A stretch of DNA of 64,000 nucleotides. It comes from Lepagella muris (GTDB taxonomy: Bacteria > Bacteroidota > Bacteroidia > Bacteroidales > Muribaculaceae). Made by a program: the position numbers and the translations under genes. The notes below the pieces were generated by a model that saw only the letters and a program-made list of their open reading frames with translations, was not told the origin of the DNA and made no database searches. Positions 25,832 to 35,093 of the stretch are shown piece after piece. Positions within the stretch are counted from its first letter, which is position 1. The number at the start of each line of letters is the position of its first letter. The stretch lies in the NCBI RefSeq assembly GCF_004793975.1, contig NZ_SRYB01000023.1:1-64000 (forward strand), in the 5' to 3' direction.

Positions 25832-26534
25832 AGATGAACTGAACAGGCTGCTTGACAGCGTATATGAGCTTGAGGGACTGATCCACCTTGCCTTGGCACG
25901 TGAGGATTGTCCGGAGGTGGTGCCCGGTCTAATATTGCGTAAGGCTGAATCCTTGCCTAAGTTGGCGGCATCAATCATCGGAAGACGCGATAATCAACCG
26001 ATGCAGGAGACTGTGACGGTAGGGATTATTGCGGATGAGCCGGAGTATCAGGATCCGGTTGAGATGGTTGATGACAATGCGGTTGATGGAAATGCGGTTG
26101 ATGATGAGGAGGATATGCCGGAATGTCTGTCCATGTCGGAATGCCTGGCAGTCACAGATGATTTTGAAGATGACCCTGTAGCCGCTGCTACTGATGATGA
26201 GCCGGCAGCGATAGAGCCGGAGAAGGAGGATTCCGTTGTGGCGACACCGGAGTCACCGGCAGTACCGGCGGTACAAGCGATGCCGGAAGTGCCGTCAAAG
26301 GGAGCTGTGAGAGTGCCACGCGGACGCCTGGTGTTTACCATCAATGACCGTTTCCGTTTCAAACGCGAATTATTCAATAATTCCGACATAAACTTCAATG
26401 AGACGCTTGCCCGAGTGGCATCAATGGAGGGATATGAGGAGGCGGAGGATTATTTCGTGGATGAACTCCAATGGGATCTGGAGCGTCAGGATGTGGCGGA
26501 TTTTCTTGAGATACTCAAGAATTATTTTAAATAA
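25824..26534 (+). CDS. acidic Bacteroidales protein of unknown function
   Basis: 236 aa from the ATG at 25824, which overlaps the dacB stop (ATGAATAA); an in-frame start at 25788 is less likely. Three parts: a helical N-terminus (MNKDELNRLLDSVYELEG), a long acidic Ala/Pro/Glu-rich linker (about 70-165), and a conserved-looking C-terminal domain (RLVFTINDRFRFKRELFNN to FLEILKNYF). No catalytic motif. Cytoplasmic by the absence of a signal. It sits between dacB and rsmI. Confidence 0.78.
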   Translation: MNKDELNRLLDSVYELEGLIHLALAREDCPEVVPGLILRKAESLPKLAASIIGRRDNQPMQETVTVGIIADEPEYQDPVEMVDDNAVDGNAVDDEEDMPECLSMSECLAVTDDFEDDPVAAATDDEPAAIEPEKEDSVVATPESPAVPAVQAMPEVPSKGAVRVPRGRLVFTINDRFRFKRELFNNSDINFNETLARVASMEGYEEAEDYFVDELQWDLERQDVADFLEILKNYFK

Positions 26535-26570
26535 TCCTTATTGAAATCAAATCCTTATTGAAATCAAAAA

Positions 26571-27281
26571 ATGAGCGGGAAATTATATATAGTGCCTACG
26601 CCGGTGGGGAATCTTGACGACATGACCTTTCGCGGAGTGGAGGTCTTGAAAAATGCGGATCTGATACTTGCGGAAGACACTCGCACCTCGGGGGTGCTTA
26701 TGAAGCATTTCGGGATATCCGCGCCCATGCGCAGTCATCACAAGTTTAATGAGCATGAGGAGGCACCCAAGATTGCCGACCGTATACTCGGCGGCGAGAA
26801 CATCGCGTTGATCTCAGATGCCGGCACTCCGGGCATCTCCGATCCCGGCTTTATGCTTAGCCGGGAATGTCGCAGACTTGGTGTGGAGGTGGAATGCCTT
26901 CCGGGAGCGACAGCCTTTGTGCCGGCGTTGGTGGCATCGGGTCTGCCGTGCGACAGATTCGTGTTTGAGGGTTTCCTTCCGCCCAAGAAGGGTAGGTCAA
27001 CGCGTCTCGCTCTTCTGGCTGATGACGACCGTAGCATCGTGATATATGAATCGCCCAAACGGTTGCCCCGCACGTTGCGTCAGTTGGCGGAAAGCTTCGG
27101 TGCCGACAGGGAGGCGTGTGTATGCCGAGAGATCTCCAAGATGCACGAGACGTATCATCGTGGCAGTCTTGGAGAATTATCAAATTATTTTGAACAGAAC
27201 AATCCTAAGGGGGAAATTGTTATCATAATAAGCGGTCGGGATAAAAGGAAAAACGACAGCGATGATTGTTTAAAACTATAA
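26571..27281 (+). CDS. rsmI: 16S rRNA (cytidine1402-2'-O)-methyltransferase
   Basis: 236 aa tetrapyrrole-methylase-fold enzyme. Clear RsmI features: LYIVPTPVGNLDDMTFR at the N-terminus, LILAEDTRTSGVLMKHFGI, LISDAGTPGISDPGF, CLPGATAFVPALVASGLP and VCREISKMHET. It methylates the ribose of C1402 in the ribosomal P site using S-adenosylmethionine. Slightly shorter than the E. coli enzyme because the C-terminal helical part is reduced. Followed 24 bp later by a lipoprotein gene. Confidence 0.95.
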   Translation: MSGKLYIVPTPVGNLDDMTFRGVEVLKNADLILAEDTRTSGVLMKHFGISAPMRSHHKFNEHEEAPKIADRILGGENIALISDAGTPGISDPGFMLSRECRRLGVEVECLPGATAFVPALVASGLPCDRFVFEGFLPPKKGRSTRLALLADDDRSIVIYESPKRLPRTLRQLAESFGADREACVCREISKMHETYHRGSLGELSNYFEQNNPKGEIVIIISGRDKRKNDSDDCLKL

Positions 27282-27305
27282 ACAAACTAAACCATAGATA
27301 AAAAG

Positions 27306-28169
27306 ATGAAAAAAAGTTTTATCCTCTTAGGAATTGGAGCCCTTCTGCTCTCCTCATGTGCAGGCAATGACAAGAAATTAGCAGAAGATTCAGTAAGAAT
27401 AGCTGAACTGCAGGCAGACTATACGGAAGCAGCCAGTTTTAATGATTCCCTGATGCTCCTTATGGGGGATATCTATACGGGACTTGACTCCATCAACATG
27501 CAGGAGGGGCTGCTCTACAACATGGGCAGCGGCGAGAGCGTTGACCGTCGTGCGGAGATTCGTCAGAATCTCGCCAACATTAAGGCACGTCTCGCCACCA
27601 ACAAGGCTCTTCTCGAAGACATGGAGGCAAAGCTTAAAGCCAGTGGTAAGGACAACAGCGTGCTTTCAAAGACAATCACTCAGCTGAAAGACCGCATCGC
27701 ACAGCAGGATCAGAAGATTGCTCAGCTTGAAGGCGAACTTGCTAACGCTAAGACCCAGATCCAGGATCTCACCAATCAGGTGACAGAGAGCCAGGAGCAG
27801 GTCAAGACGGAGACGGCGGCTAAAGAAGAGGCCCAGGCTCAGGCTCAGGCAGTGGAGAATGCAGCCAACACAGTATATTACGCCATCGGCACGAATAAGG
27901 AGCTGAAGAAGAATGGACTTCTTGAGAAGAAATTCCTTGGTCAGACAAAAGTGCTGAAGGGCGACTTCAACGAATCTTATTTCACGAAGGCAGACAAGCG
28001 TTCGCTTTCAGTGATACCTACCGGTTCGAAGAAGGTTAAGATCTGGACAAATATGCCGCAGGATTCCTACAAAATTGTGGAGAACGCCGACAAAACCAAG
28101 ACAATTCAGATAACAAATCCGCAGGAATTTTGGAGTATGACCACATTCCTCGTGATACAGATAGACTAA
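27306..28169 (+). CDS. coiled-coil lipoprotein of unknown function
   Basis: 287 aa. Lipobox LSSC with Cys18. Residues about 25-195 form a long coiled coil rich in Gln, Glu, Lys and Ala (for example IAQQDQKIAQLEGELANAK). The last about 95 residues are a beta-rich domain (TVYYAIGTNKELKKNGLLEK, SVIPTGSKKVKIWTNMPQ). Similar long-helix lipoproteins are common in the Bacteroidetes periplasm, but the role is not established. Confidence 0.82.
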   Translation: MKKSFILLGIGALLLSSCAGNDKKLAEDSVRIAELQADYTEAASFNDSLMLLMGDIYTGLDSINMQEGLLYNMGSGESVDRRAEIRQNLANIKARLATNKALLEDMEAKLKASGKDNSVLSKTITQLKDRIAQQDQKIAQLEGELANAKTQIQDLTNQVTESQEQVKTETAAKEEAQAQAQAVENAANTVYYAIGTNKELKKNGLLEKKFLGQTKVLKGDFNESYFTKADKRSLSVIPTGSKKVKIWTNMPQDSYKIVENADKTKTIQITNPQEFWSMTTFLVIQID

Positions 28170-28192
28170 AATAAATCTTACATATAGGGTTC

Positions 28193-28230
28193 GGAGACGG
28201 GATCTGCAGATCTCGTCTCCGTTTTTTTCT
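28193..28230 (+). terminator. terminator after the coiled-coil lipoprotein gene
   Basis: Stem built on GGAGACGGGATC/GATCTCGTCTCC followed by T7. Confidence 0.8.
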
Positions 28231-28305
28231 GAATTAGAGTCTTATGAATTTCGGTAAAATTGCTTAATTTTGTCGCAATATTTTTTATTGGAAATGGAGA
28301 TGAAG

Positions 28306-28818
28306 ATGAAGAAATCATTGATACTATTGAGTGTGGCGATTGCCATGACAGGAATGGTGGGTTGTAAGCCCACGGAGAAGAATTATCAGGCTGCCTACGA
28401 CGTGGCGAAGAAGAAACGCCAGGCATCGGATGCGCTTGATGCCGAGCTCGGCATCCCCTCGGGAGGGCTGATTAATACTGACGGTCCCATGTTGCATGTG
28501 GTTCATGGCGACTCAGTGTATGTTAAGATGGATCGTATCCGTATGTTGGAATCGTCGTCGGGCAAGCTGCAACAGTATAACGTGGTTGTAGGCAGCTATA
28601 AGATGAATACGAATTGTGTGGCACAGGTGGAGGATTTGTGCAGTAAGGGCTATTCCGCGTTTGGGGTAATGAACGCCGATAGGGTTTACTACGTCATAGC
28701 CGGCTCGTTCCCAACGCTGGAGGAGGCTGCCGCATTTGATACACTGTTTCAGAGAAAGGAGAGGGGGCAGGTTTATCCCGGACTGAACGGCAAGCCGGTG
28801 ATAATCATGCGGCCATAG
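28306..28818 (+). CDS. SPOR-domain lipoprotein
   Basis: 170 aa from the ATG at 28306; in-frame ATGs at 28294 and 28300 add four or two residues. Lipobox MVGC. A helical linker follows, then a SPOR domain at the C-terminus (QYNVVVGSYKMNTNCVAQVEDL, YYVIAGSFPTLEEAAAF). SPOR domains bind denuded peptidoglycan glycan strands at division sites. A -7-like box (TAATTTTG, 28265-28272) lies about 30 bp upstream. Confidence 0.85.
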   Translation: MKKSLILLSVAIAMTGMVGCKPTEKNYQAAYDVAKKKRQASDALDAELGIPSGGLINTDGPMLHVVHGDSVYVKMDRIRMLESSSGKLQQYNVVVGSYKMNTNCVAQVEDLCSKGYSAFGVMNADRVYYVIAGSFPTLEEAAAFDTLFQRKERGQVYPGLNGKPVIIMRP

Positions 28819-28822
28819 TTGG

Positions 28823-28888
28823 AGTCTTACCGGTAAAAAGAATGTCCGTACCGACGGAAGACGATACGGACAATTGTCTGATAAGACT
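28823..28888. terminator. nested stem-loop between convergent genes
   Basis: Outer arms AGTCTTA/TAAGACT (28823-28829, 28882-28888) enclose inner arms TGTCCGTA/TACGGACA (28843-28850, 28865-28872). It separates the SPOR gene from the convergent choloylglycine-hydrolase gene. Confidence 0.55.
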
Positions 28889-28910
28889 GGGATATATTAG
28901 GAGATTGGAT

Positions 28911-29957
28911 TTAGTATATGGGATTGAATGGTGTGGATTTATTGAGGGCATGGTTTGCCTCCCCTACGAGGTTCTTCTCTTTCGACGTGTCGAGTTTTAA
29001 TACGGGGGCGCCCTTCCGCAGATCGCATTTCGAGAGGTCGACATAGTAATATCCGGGATTGGTCACTATGTCAAAATAATAACGCTTGTTCTTGACATCG
29101 GCATACGAACGCCACTGAGTGGATGATACGTTTGGCTCACCCTCGATCAGATAAGTGTAGGGCACACATGACGGCACAAGCACACTCCGGCATATACTCA
29201 CGGCAAGGGCGGGGTCGCTAACCGCATCCACATGATGAGCGAAATAATTGGCGCGCACGCATCTGTCAGGACTGCTGACTGTGCCGGGAAGCATATTCTT
29301 TCCGCCTATCTTATCCCAATAATTTATGATGGCCTTCATGTCAGACCATTGAGGGTCGTTTGTCATTGCCCATACGTCATCCATATCATAGACCTTCACT
29401 ACTCCATGGTCAAATTCCAGAATGGCACTCTTCCCCGAAGCATCCGTGATGCCCCAATGTAGAGCCGAGACGGTGCCCCCGTCGAAAGTGGCGCCGCTCA
29501 AGGTGAAATCATGCTTCTCAAGCACCTCCACCACCTCATCCGTAGTGGCATTCATATCAAGAAGCCAGCCCACGAACATGGAAAGGGACATCGGCGGACG
29601 GTTGCGTGTATCCTCATTGTCATATACAGTCCCCTTGCAGAACAGACCGTTGATGACAAGTCCCTTCTCATTCATGCCTTCAGTGATGCCTCCGTCATAC
29701 CCCACGGCATAGACGGCACCATATTTAGAGGTCCATGACACTGCCCCCGGGGCATCTGAACCCACCTTTGCCATACCGGCGGGATAGACATAAAGATTGG
29801 TGGGGATAGGTGTTTTCCAGTCGAGCGAACGACCGACCACGAATATTGAGTCAGCACCGTGATACACCACACGAGTGCAGGCACCCGAATTTTCAGGAAT
29901 AGCAAGAGCGGCGGCAGCAATGGCAGCGCCTGCCACAATAGATTTGATGTGTTTCAT
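28911..29957 (-). CDS. secreted choloylglycine hydrolase-family protein (candidate bile salt hydrolase)
   Basis: 348 aa Ntn-hydrolase. Signal peptide about 1-26 ending just before Cys27 (GACTR), so cleavage would expose the catalytic Cys. Expected active-site residues are in place: Cys27, Arg43 and Asp46 (VGRSLDW), Asn96 (GMNEKGL), Asn200 (MTNDPQW) and an Arg in SSPDRCVR (232 or 235). Exported Bacteroides bile salt hydrolases have the same plan, but penicillin-V acylases and N-acyl amidases share it. Substrate is therefore open. It stands alone, with terminators on both sides. Confidence 0.88.
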   Translation of the reverse strand: MKHIKSIVAGAAIAAAALAIPENSGACTRVVYHGADSIFVVGRSLDWKTPIPTNLYVYPAGMAKVGSDAPGAVSWTSKYGAVYAVGYDGGITEGMNEKGLVINGLFCKGTVYDNEDTRNRPPMSLSMFVGWLLDMNATTDEVVEVLEKHDFTLSGATFDGGTVSALHWGITDASGKSAILEFDHGVVKVYDMDDVWAMTNDPQWSDMKAIINYWDKIGGKNMLPGTVSSPDRCVRANYFAHHVDAVSDPALAVSICRSVLVPSCVPYTYLIEGEPNVSSTQWRSYADVKNKRYYFDIVTNPGYYYVDLSKCDLRKGAPVLKLDTSKEKNLVGEANHALNKSTPFNPIY

Positions 29958-30127
29958 AGCTATAGTGAGATTTATATAATCATGTCAAATTACGACGGTG
30001 CTGTCCGTCATCAATAACAAAACAACTGTGAGAGGCAATAGGTTTATTATTGTAGTGGTATAAACTTCATTAATAAGCAAGTATTTTTTCGGTATACCAC
30101 AGGCATATCCCTCGGATAAGAATATTG

Positions 30128-30165
30128 AAAGCCATCCCGTATGATCAAACAATTGGGATGGCTTT
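30128..30165 (-). terminator. terminator of the GH16 operon
   Basis: Perfect 11-bp arms AAAGCCATCCC/GGGATGGCTTT (30128-30138, 30155-30165) about 90 bp past the GH16 stop. The rest of 29958-30254 shows no gene. Confidence 0.7.
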
Positions 30166-30254
30166 AACTTACGGCATTGTATGCCGCTGACCATAAAAAC
30201 AAAATTTTTACCTAATTTTTCTACATTAGAACCATAATAGAAGGGAAAACTACT

Positions 30255-31889
30255 TTATAAAATGACTTTTCGGGAGGAATTGCCCTCTACGAGTATATAC
30301 ACATCACCGGAGCCACGAAACTCTTCCGAGTCATTACCTACTTGAATGCCTTGCAGATTATAAATCCTTTGATTTTCAGATGGAGCGGATGTCGTTATTG
30401 ATTCGATGCCTGAAGAGGCGTTTTCCTCGCCGTCAGCCACGGTGAAGGTCGGTTCGGAAATCACCTCGTCAACTTTATACTTGGCTTTTCCATCGGTTCC
30501 GATCTTCTGGTAGACGCGAGCATAGTCCACGAGATAGCGGAGCGGGCGGGGAGTATTCTCCAGCGATCCGCCGTTGATGCCGCCGAGGGCGAGGTTCAGC
30601 CATAGCATGTGGCGCACGTCGCGGAAGGGGTTGCAACCGTTGCCGTGGTCAATTCCTGCGAGATCGCCTGTCGGGATGTCGTTATCGGTGGTGTCGAGAT
30701 CGATATTGTTCACGAGGATATCGTCACACCATAGCTCCATGTGGTCATAATCCCACACCATGCGCCAGATATGATACTCATCCCCCCAGCCGGCACCGAG
30801 TTCGTTGTCGTGCACAGTCGCACTGTTCCAGTGGCCTGCCCAACGTTTTCCGTCGCCCCAGCATACGTTGGCATGTATGCGGTTGCCGTAATACTCCATT
30901 ATGTCGATCTCGCCGCCGTAGGGCCATTCATGCTGCATACCGGTAGACCATATAGCAGGCCAGCTCCCGACATACTGCGGCACTTTTGCACGCACCTCAT
31001 ATATGCCGTATTGCCATGTGTATCCGCCATCCCATGCACCTTTTGTCTGCATTGAGCCGGAGGTCCACGTCAGATACTTGCCGATATTTGAAGGCCACGA
31101 CTTGTTGTAGCGGTCGTATGTCGGATTCTTGATCTTCTCGTCAAGCACGTTGCGCCCCTCGATTACGAGCACGCCGTCCTGAATGTAGGTGTTCTTGTCA
31201 CCGTTGTAATACTGATCCTCCTGATTACGCTTGAAACCCTCCTCAAAGTTCCATATTTCGCTGTCGGGCTTGCCATCCTTGCTGAACTCCTGAGCGAAAA
31301 CGAGCTTATAGCCTTCGTAGGCGTTGGCACGTGGGTCATCAGCGGGAAGAGTCTTGTCGGCATAGAAGTCGGTCGGGGTCTCGGTGTCGGTCTTATACAG
31401 ATCCGCCTCTTCAATCACCCATAGATGCTTCTCCGTGTCCTTACCGTTTTTGTCGGTATATACGGCAGATCCGGATTTGGTATCGTCCACGCCCATACAG
31501 TTCTTTGATTCGTTCATGCCGACGTTCTGTATCACCACATATTCCGGATTAGCCTCAGCCACAGCGATGCGGTGTTGGGATAGGGGTATGCTTCTTGAGA
31601 TGGCAGTGCTTGTCCATTTGTTGTCGGAGCCGCAGAACATACCGGAACTCATTCTTTTGATGCCATATACCCCCTCCTGACCTTCAACGGGCACAAACTG
31701 CACGATCTGGGAGTTATCATCCACCTTGTCGGCAATACGGCTGTTGAAACGTGCATCTGTGAGATATAGTCCGCTGACGTGGCGTATGCGGTAATATTTC
31801 CCGGCTTCCGGAGTGGTAACACCCGCTGCCAGGCAGCATGCAATTGGAGCGGCAGCAGCGAGAGCTATTGCGAAGAGTCTTGCTTTCAT
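30255..31889 (-). CDS. GH16-family endo-beta-glucanase with N-terminal trefoil-like domain
   Basis: 544 aa. Signal peptide about 1-22. Residues about 28-165 look like a ricin-type/trefoil carbohydrate-binding module; about 185-470 are a GH16 jelly-roll catalytic domain with the signature GGEIDIMEYYG, giving nucleophile Glu327, Asp329 and acid/base Glu332. The last about 45 residues (IYNLQGIQV to VILVEGNSSRKVIL-like end) resemble a T9SS-type sorting tail. GH16 members with this motif most often cut beta-1,3- or mixed-linked glucans such as laminarin; the exact substrate is inference. Last gene of the susC-susD-CBM-GH16 operon. Confidence 0.9.
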   Translation of the reverse strand: MKARLFAIALAAAAPIACCLAAGVTTPEAGKYYRIRHVSGLYLTDARFNSRIADKVDDNSQIVQFVPVEGQEGVYGIKRMSSGMFCGSDNKWTSTAISRSIPLSQHRIAVAEANPEYVVIQNVGMNESKNCMGVDDTKSGSAVYTDKNGKDTEKHLWVIEEADLYKTDTETPTDFYADKTLPADDPRANAYEGYKLVFAQEFSKDGKPDSEIWNFEEGFKRNQEDQYYNGDKNTYIQDGVLVIEGRNVLDEKIKNPTYDRYNKSWPSNIGKYLTWTSGSMQTKGAWDGGYTWQYGIYEVRAKVPQYVGSWPAIWSTGMQHEWPYGGEIDIMEYYGNRIHANVCWGDGKRWAGHWNSATVHDNELGAGWGDEYHIWRMVWDYDHMELWCDDILVNNIDLDTTDNDIPTGDLAGIDHGNGCNPFRDVRHMLWLNLALGGINGGSLENTPRPLRYLVDYARVYQKIGTDGKAKYKVDEVISEPTFTVADGEENASSGIESITTSAPSENQRIYNLQGIQVGNDSEEFRGSGDVYILVEGNSSRKVIL

Positions 31890-31916
31890 AATCTGGAAAT
31901 CTAAAATTATTTAGAA

Positions 31917-31960
31917 ACCGCCATGTCCCTTCGGCCATGCTGTCGGAGGAATATGGCGGT
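31917..31960 (-). promoter_or_regulatory. intercistronic stem-loop before GH16
   Basis: ACCGCCAT/ATGGCGGT arms (31917-31924, 31953-31960) in the 113-bp gap between the CBM-like gene and GH16. It lacks a T tract, so processing or attenuation is more likely than full termination. Confidence 0.4.
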
Positions 31961-32002
31961 TAGGTTGATTGTTAAAGGTTATAAGTTCCTTATCAGTTGG
32001 GA

Positions 32003-32851
32003 TCAGAGAACCACCTTAGTAGACTTGTTGCCCTGCTTGCGGATGTAGATGCCCTTCATATCTGAAGCAGCATTCACGCGTACACCCTGAAGGTTGTAGT
32101 ATTCTACAGGAGCATTCTCGTCGATCTCCACTTCATTTACAGCAGAAGGAGTCTCCTCATCACCCTCGGCAGAGTAGATGCGAACGTTGTCGAGATCCAT
32201 CCAGAGGTCTTTCGTATTAGGAACCCCCTTATCGTTTTTATCTCCATAATAGTTGCCAAGATAGAAATTAAGGAATACCTGGTCAGAAGGAGCCGTGAAA
32301 GTGTAGGCACAATATACCATATCCTGACCTTCAGCCATGTTGCTTGCTTCTGTTATCATTTTTCCGGCTTTGTCTCCATCTACTTCACTGAGAGTGAAAC
32401 CATAGTTCGGATCCGGAGTCCAATTTTTGCCTTCACCCTGGTTCTGAGCGATTAGAAAATCAAGGGTGTACTGACGACCCGGAACGAGGTTCTTGACAAT
32501 CTGACTGGCATTGATGGTGGTCCAACCGTTTTCATGGTATCCATGGAAATGAAGATACTGCATGTCTTCTTCGGGACGGAGATCGCCATCACCGGCATAC
32601 TCGTCTCCAGAGAGAATCCAGATTGTACCGTTCCACTCACCACCCGTGTTTGTATTCCAACCGGGAAGGGTTTCGAGGTTGTACCAAGTGTTTGCGGGAT
32701 CCCAAGTGTAGCCGCCGGGTACAGCCTGCACGTAGTTGGTGTCTTCGAAGTTACCGTTGGCAACGAGATTGTTCACCTCATCAAGAGGATTCTGTGCGCT
32801 CATCGGGAGCACCGCAGCTGCGAAAGCTGCGAGAAGTAAAGATTTCTTCAT
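32003..32851 (-). CDS. secreted carbohydrate-binding-like protein with T9SS-like tail
   Basis: 282 aa. Signal peptide about 1-19 (LPMSAQ). The central 210 residues look like a jelly-roll binding module: LVANGNFEDTNY, TWYNLETLPGW, YTFTAPSDQVFLNFYLGNYYG and DLWMDLDNVRIY are typical of CBM4/9/16/22-like folds. The C-terminus (EYYNLQGVRVNAASDMKGIY then KQGNKSTKVVL) matches the GH16 tail and suggests shared export or anchoring. Probably a surface glycan-binding protein taking the usual SusE-like place in this locus. Confidence 0.8.
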   Translation of the reverse strand: MKKSLLLAAFAAAVLPMSAQNPLDEVNNLVANGNFEDTNYVQAVPGGYTWDPANTWYNLETLPGWNTNTGGEWNGTIWILSGDEYAGDGDLRPEEDMQYLHFHGYHENGWTTINASQIVKNLVPGRQYTLDFLIAQNQGEGKNWTPDPNYGFTLSEVDGDKAGKMITEASNMAEGQDMVYCAYTFTAPSDQVFLNFYLGNYYGDKNDKGVPNTKDLWMDLDNVRIYSAEGDEETPSAVNEVEIDENAPVEYYNLQGVRVNAASDMKGIYIRKQGNKSTKVVL

Positions 32852-32894
32852 AATTGATTTAGGTTAAAAATTTGTTTGGATATTGTTTTTATCG

Positions 32895-32925
32895 GCACCG
32901 GGAACCGGGACCCGATTCCCGGTGC
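32895..32925. promoter_or_regulatory. strong intercistronic stem-loop between susD and CBM-like gene
   Basis: Perfect GCACCGGGAA/TTCCCGGTGC arms (32895-32904, 32916-32925) with a GC-rich loop. In the operon direction no T tract follows. It may stabilise or process the mRNA so that SusCD and the enzymes are made in different amounts. Confidence 0.5.
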
Positions 32926-32952
32926 TGTCTTATATTTTTTCAGAAGATGTTA

Positions 32953-35067
32953 TCACTCAGTTGCAGGAGTGTCGTGAGTAGTGCCCCAATAAGGATTCTG
33001 GTAGATTGGGGAAGTGGAATAGTCGCCCCCCTGTGCAGTCTGAAGGAAGTGATCTTCAGCTATCGGGTCAAGGTAATGAGCCATTCTCCAGGTGTAGCCG
33101 CTGTTATACCAGTCGTTTTTGCTCGACACGCGGAGAAGAGATAGATACTCCGGATTGCCATTGAAGCCACCATCCACATCACTTGGAGAGGATACATTGT
33201 TTTTATCAGGGTCTCCCTGATCGTATTTCAATTTTGACTTCTTTGCCCAGTCGAGCATCGGACCAAACACCTTGCATCCATGTTTGTAGTAGCGGTTGGT
33301 CTTCAGCTGTTCAAGAGCACGCCAGCGGATGAGGTCATCCCAACGCAGGCCTTCACCCATAAGCTCGCAGCGGCGTTCACGGCGAATGTTATACAGCACC
33401 TTTGAAGTGATACGCTTGCCGCCGGAATAGAGTGCGAAGTCGTGGCTTGTCTGCTCCTCCTTGTCAAGGTCGGTTGCAGCGATAGTCACCTGTACGTCAG
33501 AGGGAAGACCGGCACGCGTGCGGAGCTTGCCCCAATAGTTCCAGGCATCAGCGTCAAGACCATCACCATATTTCTCCCATGCAGCCTCCATATAAATGAG
33601 GTAGGCCTCAGCCGTGCGGAAAATTATTGCGGAAGTCAGATCGAAACCACCCTTGCTCCAAGTGGAGTTCTTAGCCCAACCTTTACCTTTCGTGTAGCCG
33701 GTAGAAGTGGTGAAGTCTACACCACCGGAAATAAGAGCCGGGAATTTCAACTCCTTGTCATTCTTATTCTTTTTACCCTCGCCGATACGCTGCTTGTCGC
33801 CCTCATATACGTATTCACCGGGAGCCTTCATGAATAGACGCCATCTCCAGTCGCGATTCTCTTTAGTGTCAGCCACGAAATCATCACCGGCATAGCCACT
33901 GCCCTCAGCATAGATAGGCAGACCGTTGTCCATAAGGAATGTGTTGGCAAACTCCTGAGTATATCCTCTTCCGCCTTTTATATACTGATTCAGGCAGTGA
34001 CCGCCGCCGATATCAAGATTATATACCCTATACATCAGAGCCTCATCCTGACCGGAAGGATCCTGTGTGGCGAAAAGGTCATAGTAAGGATTTGTGGGCA
34101 AGCCGGTCATCTCCGCACCGATCATCTTCTTATTGTTGACAGTCAGGTTGGGATGACGTTTTGCGATATCACCTGATGCAGCAAGAGCTTGGTCAAGGAA
34201 GAAGTTTACTTCCGAATCATTGTCATAGCTGAAAGATGAGTTATAGGCCATACGGGCACCGGGCCAACCGGCAGATTTGTCGGGCACAAAGGGTGTGCCT
34301 GCGAAATACTTCTCGAAAGTAGCCTCATAGAGAGCCACGCGTGCCTTGAATAGGATAGCGGCATCACGGGTGATTCTGGTGCGTCCTCCTGTGGCACTTC
34401 CGTCGGAAAGGAGACTGATAGCCTTATCAAGATCCTCAAGGATGAAGCGAGCCACGAGATTGCGAGGCTTGCGGGCAGAACTGTCTACAAGCACCTCTTT
34501 GTCGAGCGGCAGGGTAGTGCGGATAATCGGGAAATCACCGAGAGAGCGCAATTTGCCGAAATATTCAATCGCACGCAGCATATATACCTCACCGATATAG
34601 TGCTTTGTCAGGTCTTCAGCTCCGCTGATCTGTCCTGCCTCATATTTCGGGACCACAGTCTCAAGGAAATAGTTCAGGTCGTTGATGCGTCCGAACCCCC
34701 AGCTTCCACCGGAATTGCCGACTTTCACTTTAGATGAGCCATCAAAGAAACGGTCGTTGGTGCCGCTCTCGTTGTCAGTGCCTTGGTCATCATCAAAGAA
34801 TGACTTATAGGAAGAACCACCGACGCCATGATGAGGAAAGGCATTATCCCAACGAGAACCTGAGACATTTCCTGTATTATCATCTTTGGTATAATAGTTA
34901 TAATACTTGATGGCGTATGCACCGAGTTGGTCGGCGGTCGTGAAATAAGTCTCCGGGGTCACGTCTGATGGAGGTGTTATGTCGAGATAGTCATTACATC
35001 CCACAGTAGCCAATCCAAATAGGGCTATGACACCCAGACGAGAAAGTTTATTATATATGGTATTCAT
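32953..35067 (-). CDS. SusD/RagB-family glycan-binding lipoprotein (GH16 locus)
   Basis: 704 aa, long for the family (usually 500-600). Lipobox TVGC with Cys24, then NDYLDITPPSDVTPETYFTT. The extra length is in insertions in the first half (residues about 65-120, Gly/Ser/Asp-rich) and in the C-terminal third. The family-typical RRERRCELMGEGLRWDDLIRW is present. Encoded 26 bp after its susC; the two form the glycan-capture complex for the putative beta-glucan locus. Confidence 0.93.
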   Translation of the reverse strand: MNTIYNKLSRLGVIALFGLATVGCNDYLDITPPSDVTPETYFTTADQLGAYAIKYYNYYTKDDNTGNVSGSRWDNAFPHHGVGGSSYKSFFDDDQGTDNESGTNDRFFDGSSKVKVGNSGGSWGFGRINDLNYFLETVVPKYEAGQISGAEDLTKHYIGEVYMLRAIEYFGKLRSLGDFPIIRTTLPLDKEVLVDSSARKPRNLVARFILEDLDKAISLLSDGSATGGRTRITRDAAILFKARVALYEATFEKYFAGTPFVPDKSAGWPGARMAYNSSFSYDNDSEVNFFLDQALAASGDIAKRHPNLTVNNKKMIGAEMTGLPTNPYYDLFATQDPSGQDEALMYRVYNLDIGGGHCLNQYIKGGRGYTQEFANTFLMDNGLPIYAEGSGYAGDDFVADTKENRDWRWRLFMKAPGEYVYEGDKQRIGEGKKNKNDKELKFPALISGGVDFTTSTGYTKGKGWAKNSTWSKGGFDLTSAIIFRTAEAYLIYMEAAWEKYGDGLDADAWNYWGKLRTRAGLPSDVQVTIAATDLDKEEQTSHDFALYSGGKRITSKVLYNIRRERRCELMGEGLRWDDLIRWRALEQLKTNRYYKHGCKVFGPMLDWAKKSKLKYDQGDPDKNNVSSPSDVDGGFNGNPEYLSLLRVSSKNDWYNSGYTWRMAHYLDPIAEDHFLQTAQGGDYSTSPIYQNPYWGTTHDTPATE

Positions 35068-35093
35068 TTATTTCTTTTATTTTAAGAAGATAT

